Shown piece by piece: positions 1 through 6,137 of a stretch of DNA of 8,553 bases. A program made the position numbers and the translations under genes. This DNA is from UBA922 sp964571295 (lineage in GTDB: Bacteria > Patescibacteriota > Patescibacteriia > Magasanikbacterales > UBA922), in the NCBI GenBank assembly GCA_964571295.1, contig CAZNAO010000038.1:1-8553 (forward strand). Reading direction: 5' to 3'. A model generated the notes under the pieces. The model made no database searches, was not told the DNA's origin, and worked only from the letters and a program-made list of their open reading frames with translations. Numbering within the stretch: position 1 is the first letter of the stretch; the number at the start of each line of letters is the position of its first letter.

Positions 1-1121
1 GTCGCCACATTCTTGGTAAAGTCAACGGCCTTGTCGATAAGCCCGGACCCGGTGGCACCGGTATCCTGCGTTTTCTTGATACCTACGAGAAGAAACGCGA
101 TTCCGAGAAGGAAGCTCGCCATATTCTCCCACGTGGTAATCTCAAGAATAGAGACCGACTGTTGTTCTTCACCGGTCGCATTCACCTTGATCACATTCGG
201 CTGGCTCTGAATCTCGGAAATAATCTGCCCGGTCCCGAACGTAGCAAATGCGAGCCATAGGAAAAAAACCATCACAGGAGCCACAATGACGTGTTTACTG
301 AACTCATTCCACCACTCATGAGCATAGTCTTCACCCTTGGGGAGGGCATAGAGCATGAAAGCGAGCGGTGAGAGAATGATAAGTGCCCAGAGAACGACAA
401 TACGCATGATCATGACGAGGAGATATGCCCCGATCGTGAGCGCAGCAAGGAGAGCAAACAGGAATGCCATGACACTTGCGGCAAATAATGCACCGGACGC
501 AGATTCAGGGGTAGTTCCGAGTGCGTTTCCGGAAACCAACCCGAGAATCTTGTCGAATTGAAATAGATTGATGAGGTTTCCCCCGGCAGTGGCAGAAACC
601 GCGTTAAGGAACGTAATCGTAAAAATATGCGCGACATCGATGACGAGTTGCGCGATCAGATTGCTGAAATTGATAAGGATCGCCATCATGACAATCTTCA
701 CGAGACCATGCTTCCACTCATAATGCTCGAGCCCGAGAATCGTGGCAAATGCGATAACGAGAAGTCCGATGATAAAAAACATGTTCGCCACATCTCGAAC
801 CATGACCCACCCGAGCTTCACAACACTGACATCGATATAATTGTTGTAGGAAGCGAGTGTGATGAAGAATCTAAGGAAAAAAATCGCAAGGAAAATACAT
901 AATTTTGCCAATTCAAGCAAAATGCTCGCAGCAATACGCCCAACCCAAGCAAGCACGGTCGTAAAATCAATAGCAGACACGGTCGTAACCGACACGATAC
1001 TGATCAAGACAACCCCAACCAGAAAAACCGGCCACCAAGTCCGTGTTTTGAGCGTATTCGGAAATAACTTTGCGTACGCTTGGGATACACCCGCACACAC
1101 GAGTGTCAAAAAGCGCTTCAT
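1..1121 (-). CDS. VirB6/TrbL-like polytopic membrane protein of a type IV secretion or pilus system (3' end beyond window)
   Basis: An uninterrupted minus-strand frame of 373 codons runs from an ATG at 1121 to the left edge, so the C-terminus is missing. Hydrophobic segments lie at about residues 30-50, 60-90, 108-130, 141-172, 215-258, 275-296 and 333-348. The stretch around 238-260 (VLWALIILSPLAFMLYALP) followed by a Trp-rich loop (EWWNEF, 269-274) resembles the core of VirB6/TrbL inner-membrane channel proteins, which are common in Patescibacteria beside VirB4 and pilin genes. None of those neighbours is visible here, so the system is inferred. The first 20 residues could be a signal anchor. 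The start is the only ATG after an in-frame stop at 1155-1157. No Shine-Dalgarno site precedes it, but an extended -10 promoter lies about 28 bp upstream. The family call is by sequence character, without a search. Small plus-strand frames over this region are shadows. Confidence 0.75.
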   Translation of the reverse strand, partial: MKRFLTLVCAGVSQAYAKLFPNTLKTRTWWPVFLVGVVLISIVSVTTVSAIDFTTVLAWVGRIAASILLELAKLCIFLAIFFLRFFITLASYNNYIDVSVVKLGWVMVRDVANMFFIIGLLVIAFATILGLEHYEWKHGLVKIVMMAILINFSNLIAQLVIDVAHIFTITFLNAVSATAGGNLINLFQFDKILGLVSGNALGTTPESASGALFAASVMAFLFALLAALTIGAYLLVMIMRIVVLWALIILSPLAFMLYALPKGEDYAHEWWNEFSKHVIVAPVMVFFLWLAFATFGTGQIISEIQSQPNVIKVNATGEEQQSVSILEITTWENMASFLLGIAFLLVGIKKTQDTGATGSGLIDKAVDFTKNVA

Positions 1122-1148
1122 GTAGTGATAATTAGAATACCGGTCACA

Positions 1149-1157
1149 AGTATATCA
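1149..1157 (-). promoter_or_regulatory. Extended -10 promoter for the VirB6/TrbL-like gene
   Basis: On the minus strand the sequence TGATATACT is a full match to an extended -10 element (TG-n-TATAxT). No good -35 hexamer sits at 16-18 bp; the nearest, TTGTTA, is about 21 bp away. An extended -10 can work with a poor -35. The predicted transcript start near 1142 would leave a leader of about 20 nt before the ATG at 1121. The same site recurs at 1304-1312 in the other copy of the 55-bp duplication, which is probably an assembly artefact. Confidence 0.5.
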
Positions 1158-1158
1158 C

Positions 1159-1189
1159 AAAACAAAAACACACGCTAACAAAGGTGTGT
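1159..1189 (-). terminator. Likely Rho-independent terminator upstream of the VirB6/TrbL-like gene
   Basis: Read on the minus strand, ACACAC (1189-1184) pairs with GTGTGT (1173-1168) around a 10-nt loop, and is followed by a T-rich tract TTTTGTTTT. This has the form of an intrinsic terminator, though the 6-bp stem is modest. It would end transcription arriving from the methyltransferase and GIY-YIG genes just before the next promoter. A second copy at about 1314-1344 belongs to the duplicated 55 bp. Confidence 0.45.
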
Positions 1190-1194
1190 ATGTT

Positions 1195-1294
1195 NNNNNN
1201 NNNNNNNNNNNNNNNNNNNNNNNNNNNNNNNNNNNNNNNNNNNNNNNNNNNNNNNNNNNNNNNNNNNNNNNNNNNNNNNNNNNNNNNNNNNNNN
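1195..1294. other. Scaffold gap of 100 N
   Basis: Exactly 100 undetermined bases, the usual placeholder for a gap of unknown length. Its edges are identical 55-bp sequences, so the true gap may be negative, that is, an overlap. Open frames crossing it are meaningless. Confidence 0.99.
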
Positions 1295-1349
1295 CCGGTC
1301 ACAAGTATATCACAAAACAAAAACACACGCTAACAAAGGTGTGTATGTT
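1295..1349. repeat. 55-bp direct repeat, copy B, beginning at the gap
   Basis: Identical to 1140-1194 over all 55 bases, including the terminator-like hairpin and the -10 element. After it the sequence runs without a break into the left inverted repeat of the GIY-YIG cassette, 5 bp further on. If the two copies are one locus, the cassette lies only about 79 bp from the start codon of the VirB6/TrbL-like gene. Confidence 0.95.
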
Positions 1350-1354
1350 ATTAC

Positions 1355-1381
1355 TATGTCATTCCCGCGAAAGCGGGAATC
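1355..1381 (+). repeat. Left 27-bp inverted repeat with internal hairpin
   Basis: The core 1361-1380 is a perfect hairpin: ATTCCCGC, a GAAA loop, then GCGGGAAT. GAAA is a GNRA tetraloop closed by C-G, so it would be very stable as RNA or single-stranded DNA. The extra bases TATGTC before and C after the core are also matched in the right copy. Similar ATTCCCGC-type palindromes occur in many copies in various bacterial genomes. Confidence 0.95.
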
Positions 1382-1386
1382 CTCAT

Positions 1387-1665
1387 TTAAGAAGCACAGT
1401 CCAGCCAATTTGGATTTTCCTTTTCAATAAGCGAAATTTTCCACGTTCGATTCCATTTCTTCAACTGTTTCTCTCGAAAAATAGCTTCATTAACAGAAGT
1501 ATATACTTCAAAATAAACCAATCTATGGACAAAGTATTTTTTAGTAAACCCTTCAACCATTCGGGACTTATGTTCAGTAACTCGCCGCTGTAAATCATTA
1601 GTCATACCGATATACAAAACACCATTTTTTCTACTTGCCAATATATAGACATAAAAATATCTCAT
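1387..1665 (-). CDS. Small single-domain GIY-YIG endonuclease (UPF0213/YhbQ-like)
   Basis: A 92-residue protein made of one GIY-YIG nuclease domain, the metal-dependent fold that cuts one DNA strand per active site. The first motif is YVYIL (residues 5-9, in place of GIY) and the second is LYIGMT (17-22). A conserved Arg follows in LQRRVTEHK, and a catalytic-type Glu in the EAIFREKQLKKW helix. The length is normal for this stand-alone family. The ATG is preceded by GGAGGG, the strongest ribosome site in the window, though only 2 bp away. The gene is AT-rich (about 33% G+C by hand count) and lies wholly between two inverted repeats, suggesting horizontal origin. The family's cellular role is unknown; cutting or mobilising the flanking repeats is inference. 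It could also be read through from the upstream methyltransferase. Confidence 0.88.
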   Translation of the reverse strand: MRYFYVYILASRKNGVLYIGMTNDLQRRVTEHKSRMVEGFTKKYFVHRLVYFEVYTSVNEAIFREKQLKKWNRTWKISLIEKENPNWLDCAS

Positions 1666-1680
1666 ATCCCTCCAAATTAG
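1666..1680 (-). promoter_or_regulatory. Strong Shine-Dalgarno site of the GIY-YIG gene
   Basis: The minus strand reads TTTGGAGGGAT just before the ATG at 1665. GGAGG is a near-perfect anti-16S match, although the spacing to the start is short. Most neighbouring genes have no such site, so the cassette seems to carry its own initiation signal. Confidence 0.7.
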
Positions 1681-1706
1681 ATTCCCGCTTTCGCGGGAAT
1701 GACATA
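1680..1706 (-). repeat. Right 27-bp inverted repeat, abutting the methyltransferase stop codon
   Basis: Exact reverse complement of 1355-1381, with the same 8-bp stem and 4-base loop at 1681-1700. The methyltransferase stop TAA occupies 1709-1707 and the repeat begins on the next base, so the hairpin forms the 3' end of that gene's untranslated region. It could protect the message from 3' exonucleases. There is no U-tract after it, so it is not a standard terminator. Confidence 0.95.
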
Positions 1707-2696
1707 TTAAGATAATTTTTTGATTTTCACGACAAAAAATCCTTCGATCTGGGAGGTGGGCAAGACACGAAGTGCATGCTTTCGCAAAGTTTCGTCAAAT
1801 ACGATATTTTTGAATGATGCAGGGAGAGGTAGACGCGGAATATCGAGTGAGATAGGTTCGATTACGGCATCCGGGGTGCGATCAAGAAATTTTTGCAGCT
1901 GCACCTCATTTTCTTCCGGAGCAAAAGTGCAGGTAGAATACACGAGCGTACCACCCGGGCGAAGCATATGCCATGCGGCACGGAGTAGAATGCGCTGCGT
2001 ATAGGCCATTTCTTTGATCTTCCGCTCGCTCCAATAGCCAAAACTTTTCGGATCCGTAGTATCAAATCGTGCTTCAGCACTGCACGGGGCATCAAGTAGA
2101 ATTCGATCAAAATATTGTTCGTATTCACGGGACAATTGTGCGCCATGCTCCATACGGAGGGTAAATCGCCATTGGGGTTTCTCGCGGGAGACACCCAATA
2201 GTTCCATATTGTGCATAAGTTTGAAAAAACGGACCTTATTCTTGTCGTTCGCGACCAATTCCCCCTCCTCTCGCATCAGGGCGGCAATCTGGCTGGTCTT
2301 ACTTCCCGGGGCCGCAGTAAGATCAAGTACCCGTTCCCCCGGTTTCGGATCAAGAATAAGGGGAGGCACCATACTCGCAAGACTCTGGATATAGATTTTT
2401 CCTTCACTGTAGAGAGGAAGATCTGTCAGTTCTCGCTTTGATTTATGTAATAACACAAACGCACCGGGAGACCATCCGATCTTCTGCACTTTAAAACCGG
2501 CAGCAGATAAAAGAGGTAAAACTTCTTCTGAAGAAGATTTAAGCGCATTGACCCGGAATGTAGTAGGGCGACCGATAAACGTCTTTTCAATTTCACGAAA
2601 ACGAGACTGTCCCATGATCGAAGACAGTCTTTCGACAAACTTTTCCGGGAGTTCCTTTCGGAAACCTTTGCCGCCTTTTTTCTTCTTTTTTGCCAT
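1707..2696 (-). CDS. RsmB/NOP-family RNA (cytosine-5) methyltransferase
   Basis: A 329-residue S-adenosylmethionine-dependent enzyme that methylates cytosine C5 in rRNA or tRNA. A lysine-rich tail (residues 3-11) is followed by an N-terminal substrate-binding part and a Rossmann methyltransferase domain. Visible motifs are motif I VLDLTAAPGSKT (123-134) for SAM binding, motif IV LLDAPCSAEARF (200-211) with the conserved Cys205, and motif VI YSTCTFAPEENE (253-264) with Cys256. The two-cysteine pattern is diagnostic of the RsmB/NOL1/NOP2 family. There is no NusB-like domain and no C-terminal extension, so it is closer to short RsmF/NSUN-like members than to full RsmB; the target cannot be told. 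It starts 2 bp after the sulfatase-type gene, with no clear ribosome site, so translational coupling is likely. Its stop codon touches the GIY-YIG cassette. Confidence 0.9.
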   Translation of the reverse strand: MAKKKKKGGKGFRKELPEKFVERLSSIMGQSRFREIEKTFIGRPTTFRVNALKSSSEEVLPLLSAAGFKVQKIGWSPGAFVLLHKSKRELTDLPLYSEGKIYIQSLASMVPPLILDPKPGERVLDLTAAPGSKTSQIAALMREEGELVANDKNKVRFFKLMHNMELLGVSREKPQWRFTLRMEHGAQLSREYEQYFDRILLDAPCSAEARFDTTDPKSFGYWSERKIKEMAYTQRILLRAAWHMLRPGGTLVYSTCTFAPEENEVQLQKFLDRTPDAVIEPISLDIPRLPLPASFKNIVFDETLRKHALRVLPTSQIEGFFVVKIKKLS

Positions 2697-2698
2697 AG

Positions 2699-4696
2699 TT
2701 ACTGAGTAGTTAAGATATCATGTTTCCAAAACCGTCCTTGCTGAAATTGCGTCTTTTTCCATCGATAAAAATGATCAAGTTCACATAGCGTAAGCGGTGC
2801 GGTAACATCAATGGTCGACTCATCCAGAGCTGAACAGCCAAGAAGTGCCGGTACACCGTACTGGAGCCAGTCAAAAGATTGAGTAGAGGTTGCAACTTCA
2901 TTCACATATAGACCGAGGTCGTGTATTCCCAATAAACTAGGATATTTTGTGCGTTGATCAAATATCGAGTATCCTTCAAAAGAGTTTGGTATGTTGATAT
3001 CAAGTATATGAAGCAAGGTTGGAGCAAAATCCACGCCCGATGCTCGAGTATCGACTCGGCGAGGTAAGATAGTATCAGGCACATAGGCAAGAAAAACGAT
3101 CTCATCATAATACGAAATTTCTTCAAGCTCGGGAAACACTTCCTTCAAAGGCTCGCTCGGGAATGCCGCATGGTCAGCCACAACAACAACCATAGTATTT
3201 TCTGCCAAAGGACCATTAATAAACTCATTCCAAAATGACAAAAACGCATCATCAGTTGAGTGAAACGTATCAAAGACATTTTCTTTCTGATCATCATATC
3301 GCACACCATCAACCGGGAAGGTGTATGGCGGATGAGAATCAATCGTCGAAAGCATGAGTACAAACGGATCGCGCAAGCGATCATGTAATTCAAGCGCTTT
3401 TTGGTAAAACGCCGGAAAAATCTGATGGTCAGAAAAACCCCAAGAACGTGGTTTCTCATGGATATACTCCCCCATTTCCTTAGTCCCAAAAACCTCATCA
3501 ACGCCCATATTGCCAAACATCCGATCTTTATATGCGTATGTCTTATCAACCGTCGTGATGTACCCAGCATATCCATACCCACCAAATTCTTTCAGCACAT
3601 CAGGAAGGCACTGAAGTCGGTGTCCGCTCAGTGATCCGTGATGTTCGATTTCCAGATGACTGGTCGGAGGATAAAATGAACATAGGAGAGACATAAGTCC
3701 TGTAGCAGTCGGAGTGCTTGCATTATACATATTATGAAAAACGGTAGTATTCTTGTTTTGTGACAAGACATCAAGACCAGGTGTCAATCCAGGAAAATCA
3801 CGATTGTAGACACTCGATACCCGTGCAGAAAATGACTCCAAAAATACAATAAGGATATTCGGGCGTTTTTCAAAAAAAGTATCAGGAAGCAAAGACTGAG
3901 TGGACGAAGAAAAAATAAAAGGTTTGTTGACCAAATAAAAATCATTAAGGGAGTACAAAATGCCGAATCGTTCCAATTTTCGGGCTACAGCTGGAGAAAG
4001 ATTCAGCTCTTCGTGAAATATATTATCCTGAATAAAAGAACGGAAAATTAGTCGCTCAGGCAACGTATGAAAAAAATTTCCCCAATGCCAAAACAAAACG
4101 GTAGAAATTGCCGCAATATAGAAAAAAATCCGTCGAAGAGGGTGTGCAAATGCTGATCTAAAAAAATATCTCAGTAAAAAAGCTATAACAAAAATACCAG
4201 ACAATACCAGAAGAACTATCGGGTGAGTCAATGCGCCGACAATAACAGTGCCGGCTCCACGCATATGCTCAAGCACGGTCGGATTCACATGGAGTCCAGA
4301 GTAATATAAAAGAATACTGTCACCAAATACAAAAATCAATAAAAATACTACACCACAGTACCATATGGTACTCAGTACTGCTCGGAGACGTCTAAAAGAC
4401 GTAGGAAGGGTGGAAAAACCAAGATACACGGTAAGCCAGATTGCCCATACTCCGAGGGTACGCAAAATAACAATGTGTGGATGTCTACGTGACTCCTCAA
4501 AAATATAATAAGAATAGGTCACGTACTGAAATACCGCAAAAATCGTATACAAAAAAAGAGCTATGCACAAAAAATAAAACCACGGATTTTCTTTCAAAGA
4601 TTTTTTCCTAAAAAAAGAATAGAATGTCAGGGTCAAGATACCATTGATAATGGCAGCACCAATATACAAAAGATCTCGAAGGTGCGCATCAGCCAT
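2699..4696 (-). CDS. LTA-synthase/sulfatase-type membrane phosphotransferase (alkaline phosphatase superfamily)
   Basis: A 665-residue protein with about six membrane segments (near residues 9-29, 39-66, 75-97, 107-132, 149-178, 188-210) and then a large extracytoplasmic domain. Domain landmarks are PNILIVFLES (279-288, metal-ligand Glu287), NASTPTATGLMSLL (325-338) holding the nucleophile Thr, probably Thr330, DSHPPY (453-458), and VADHA (506-510) with metal ligands Asp508-His509. These match the family that moves phosphoglycerol or phosphoethanolamine onto lipids or glycans. The exact substrate is not readable, and phosphoglycerol transfer is only one option. The start was set at the ATG at 4696, 17 bp past the asnS stop. 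An upstream in-frame ATG at 4756 would add 20 residues and overlap asnS by 43 bp; neither has a Shine-Dalgarno site. The gene is followed after 2 bp by the methyltransferase. Confidence 0.85.
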   Translation of the reverse strand: MADAHLRDLLYIGAAIINGILTLTFYSFFRKKSLKENPWFYFLCIALFLYTIFAVFQYVTYSYYIFEESRRHPHIVILRTLGVWAIWLTVYLGFSTLPTSFRRLRAVLSTIWYCGVVFLLIFVFGDSILLYYSGLHVNPTVLEHMRGAGTVIVGALTHPIVLLVLSGIFVIAFLLRYFFRSAFAHPLRRIFFYIAAISTVLFWHWGNFFHTLPERLIFRSFIQDNIFHEELNLSPAVARKLERFGILYSLNDFYLVNKPFIFSSSTQSLLPDTFFEKRPNILIVFLESFSARVSSVYNRDFPGLTPGLDVLSQNKNTTVFHNMYNASTPTATGLMSLLCSFYPPTSHLEIEHHGSLSGHRLQCLPDVLKEFGGYGYAGYITTVDKTYAYKDRMFGNMGVDEVFGTKEMGEYIHEKPRSWGFSDHQIFPAFYQKALELHDRLRDPFVLMLSTIDSHPPYTFPVDGVRYDDQKENVFDTFHSTDDAFLSFWNEFINGPLAENTMVVVVADHAAFPSEPLKEVFPELEEISYYDEIVFLAYVPDTILPRRVDTRASGVDFAPTLLHILDINIPNSFEGYSIFDQRTKYPSLLGIHDLGLYVNEVATSTQSFDWLQYGVPALLGCSALDESTIDVTAPLTLCELDHFYRWKKTQFQQGRFWKHDILTTQ

Positions 4697-4713
4697 ATAC
4701 ACAAAAGGAGGCA

Positions 4714-6006
4714 CTAAGGTGTGAGTCGATTTACCAGCCGAGGGAACGGAATGCATTCGCGGATATGTTCGACACCACTCATCCAGCGAACCATGCGCTC
4801 GACTCCGATACCGAATCCCGAATGCGGTACACTACCGTATTTCCGGAGATCCATATACCAGGAATATTCTTCGGGTGACAATCCTTCTTCACGAATACGC
4901 TCAAGCAACAGGTCAAAATTATCTTCACGCTGCGATCCTCCGATGATTTCTCCCGAGCCCTCAATGCCGATCAAATCGTTATTCAATACGCGAGCAGAGT
5001 CAGTCGGATCCAATTTCATATAAAACGGCTTGATGGTTTTGGGCCATTTATGGATAAACACCGGTACCGGACTGTCTTTGGTCAGAAGCGCCTCGTCGTC
5101 ATTTCCAAGGTCTTCGCCCGGTTGTATATCACTTCCCCGCTCACGAAGCCAGGGTATTGCCTCTTCATACGTAAGTTTGACAAACGGAAGTTCCACCACT
5201 TTTTTCAAAGGTTCGATATCACGCTCGAGAATCGCAAATTCTTCAACACACTTTTCAATACATGCGGCCGCAATAAATTTGACCAATCCTTCCTGTAGAC
5301 GCATATTTTCTTCATGTTCGACAAATGCGGCTTCGGCATCCATCATCCAAAATTCGGTCAGATGACGTTTAGTAACCGACTTCTCAGCGCGGAATACGGG
5401 CCCGAAATCATAGCATCTGCCGACACTCGCGATCGCTGCTTCGATATATAGCTGACCCGACTGTGACAAATACGCTTCACCAAGGTCAAAATATGGAACA
5501 GGAAATAAGGTAGTCGTCCCCTCGACGGAATTCGGCGTGAACACGGGAGAATCCGTACGGATAAATTTCTCTTGATGAAGATACTCATTGATCGCGGTCT
5601 CGACCACATCACGAATGCGCAAAATGGCCCATTGGCGTTTACTCCGAAGCCACAGGTGCCGGTTATCAAGAAGAAATTCAGGGCCATGCTCCTTGTGTGC
5701 AATCGGATATTCAACAGCCTGATGAATCAAGGAAAAACCCGTGACCGATATTTCGAATACGCCCGGCTTCTTAGGATGTTCTTTGGATACACCTGTAATG
5801 ACAACAGAGGATTCCTGTCCTGCGCGAGTAAGCGCATTCCACGCATCCTCGCTCAATTCCTGTTTTGAAGCGACACACTGGATAAACCCGCTTCCGTCAC
5901 GGATTTCGACAAATGCCAAAGAACCGCTGGAACGGCTATTATGCACCCAGCCCTTGAGTTCAATCGTTTTACCAAGATGATGTTTGATGTCGGAAATAAA
6001 AACCAT
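4714..6006 (-). CDS. asnS: Asparaginyl-tRNA synthetase
   Basis: A 430-residue class IIb synthetase that charges tRNA-Asn with asparagine in the cytoplasm. An N-terminal OB-fold anticodon-binding domain (about residues 14-92) precedes the catalytic core. Motif 2 is FRAEKSVTKRHLTEFWMMD (205-223), with the HLTEFWM signature typical of AsnRS rather than AspRS. Motif 3 is HSGFGIGVERMV (395-406) with Arg404. The enzyme ends in IPFPRLVNRLTP. The length and the HGPEFLLDNRHLWLR segment (107-121) suit the short ~430-residue bacterial type rather than the longer enterobacterial form. Its presence implies direct Asn-tRNA charging rather than sole reliance on the GatCAB route. It starts at an ATG with no Shine-Dalgarno site. 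The upstream 131-bp leader contains a long hairpin. AspRS of relaxed specificity is the only real alternative, and unlikely. Confidence 0.95.
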   Translation of the reverse strand: MVFISDIKHHLGKTIELKGWVHNSRSSGSLAFVEIRDGSGFIQCVASKQELSEDAWNALTRAGQESSVVITGVSKEHPKKPGVFEISVTGFSLIHQAVEYPIAHKEHGPEFLLDNRHLWLRSKRQWAILRIRDVVETAINEYLHQEKFIRTDSPVFTPNSVEGTTTLFPVPYFDLGEAYLSQSGQLYIEAAIASVGRCYDFGPVFRAEKSVTKRHLTEFWMMDAEAAFVEHEENMRLQEGLVKFIAAACIEKCVEEFAILERDIEPLKKVVELPFVKLTYEEAIPWLRERGSDIQPGEDLGNDDEALLTKDSPVPVFIHKWPKTIKPFYMKLDPTDSARVLNNDLIGIEGSGEIIGGSQREDNFDLLLERIREEGLSPEEYSWYMDLRKYGSVPHSGFGIGVERMVRWMSGVEHIRECIPFPRLVNRLTP

Positions 6007-6031
6007 ATAATTAGTCTTAAAGTCTAAAAGC

Positions 6032-6076
6032 CATAAAGTCCATATAGTATTTTGTATTTGACTGTATAGACTTTAC
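6032..6076 (-). promoter_or_regulatory. Long hairpin in the asnS leader
   Basis: In the minus-strand RNA, 6076-6061 can pair with 6047-6032: 15 of 16 positions pair, two of them G-U, with one C-A mismatch and a 12-nt loop. A nearby segment, TAGACTTTA on the minus strand at 6026-6018, could pair instead with the same 5' arm (6075-6067), giving a possible alternative fold. No U-tract follows, so it is not a standard terminator. No convincing promoter was found in the 131 bp; TATACA near 6069-6064 is the best -10-like string. Regulation of asnS is possible but unproven. Confidence 0.35.
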
Positions 6077-6137
6077 AGCTTTCAACTTAGTCCAGACTAC
6101 CCTATTTTACCCGTCTCCGCAAGTCAGAAAAGTATCC

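Larger units (their letters stand above)
1140..1194. repeat. 55-bp direct repeat, copy A, ending at the gap
   Basis: This 55-bp stretch is identical to 1295-1349. Copy A ends on the last base before the Ns and copy B begins on the first base after them. The suffix of the left contig therefore equals the prefix of the right contig. That pattern fits a contig overlap of one assembly k-mer (k = 55) better than a biological repeat. Confidence 0.95.
1355..1706. mobile_element. Putative mobile cassette: GIY-YIG nuclease gene between 27-bp perfect inverted repeats
   Basis: A 352-bp unit bounded by exact inverted repeats (1355-1381 and 1680-1706), with a single gene filling nearly all the space between. 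The gene's stop is 5 bp from the left repeat and its ATG is 14 bp from the right repeat. The right repeat begins on the base next to the methyltransferase stop codon, so the unit occupies an intergenic slot without breaking a gene. The gene has about 33% G+C by hand count, against about 43-53% in sampled stretches of the housekeeping genes. There is no transposase and no convincing target-site duplication. The layout resembles REP-type palindromes paired with a dedicated nuclease. Mobility is inferred; the repeat-gene-repeat structure is directly visible. Confidence 0.6.

Noticed and set aside
355..1125. Several plus-strand frames of about 70-90 codons
   Set aside because: All lie opposite the VirB6/TrbL-like gene, whose protein has coherent membrane helices; the plus-strand products are low-complexity and charged.
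1144..1593. Open frames on both strands crossing the 100-N gap
   Set aside because: They exist only because undetermined bases cannot contain stops, and their remaining parts read through repeat and antisense GIY-YIG sequence.
1361..1700. The two REP-like hairpins as Rho-independent terminators
   Set aside because: Neither is followed by a U-tract on either strand; the better terminator candidate is the separate hairpin at 1159-1189.
1350..1712. Target-site duplication around the GIY-YIG cassette
   Set aside because: Only a TTA-like triplet near each end can be matched, which is too short and not flush with the repeats.
6088..6099. Short dyad TAGTCCAGACTA as an operator
   Set aside because: Only 5 bp per arm in a region already rich in GTCT/AGAC strings; no second site or regulator gene nearby.
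6007..6137. tRNA or small RNA gene between recO and asnS
   Set aside because: No cloverleaf, no TTC loop pattern and no CCA end were seen; only the leader hairpin can be supported.
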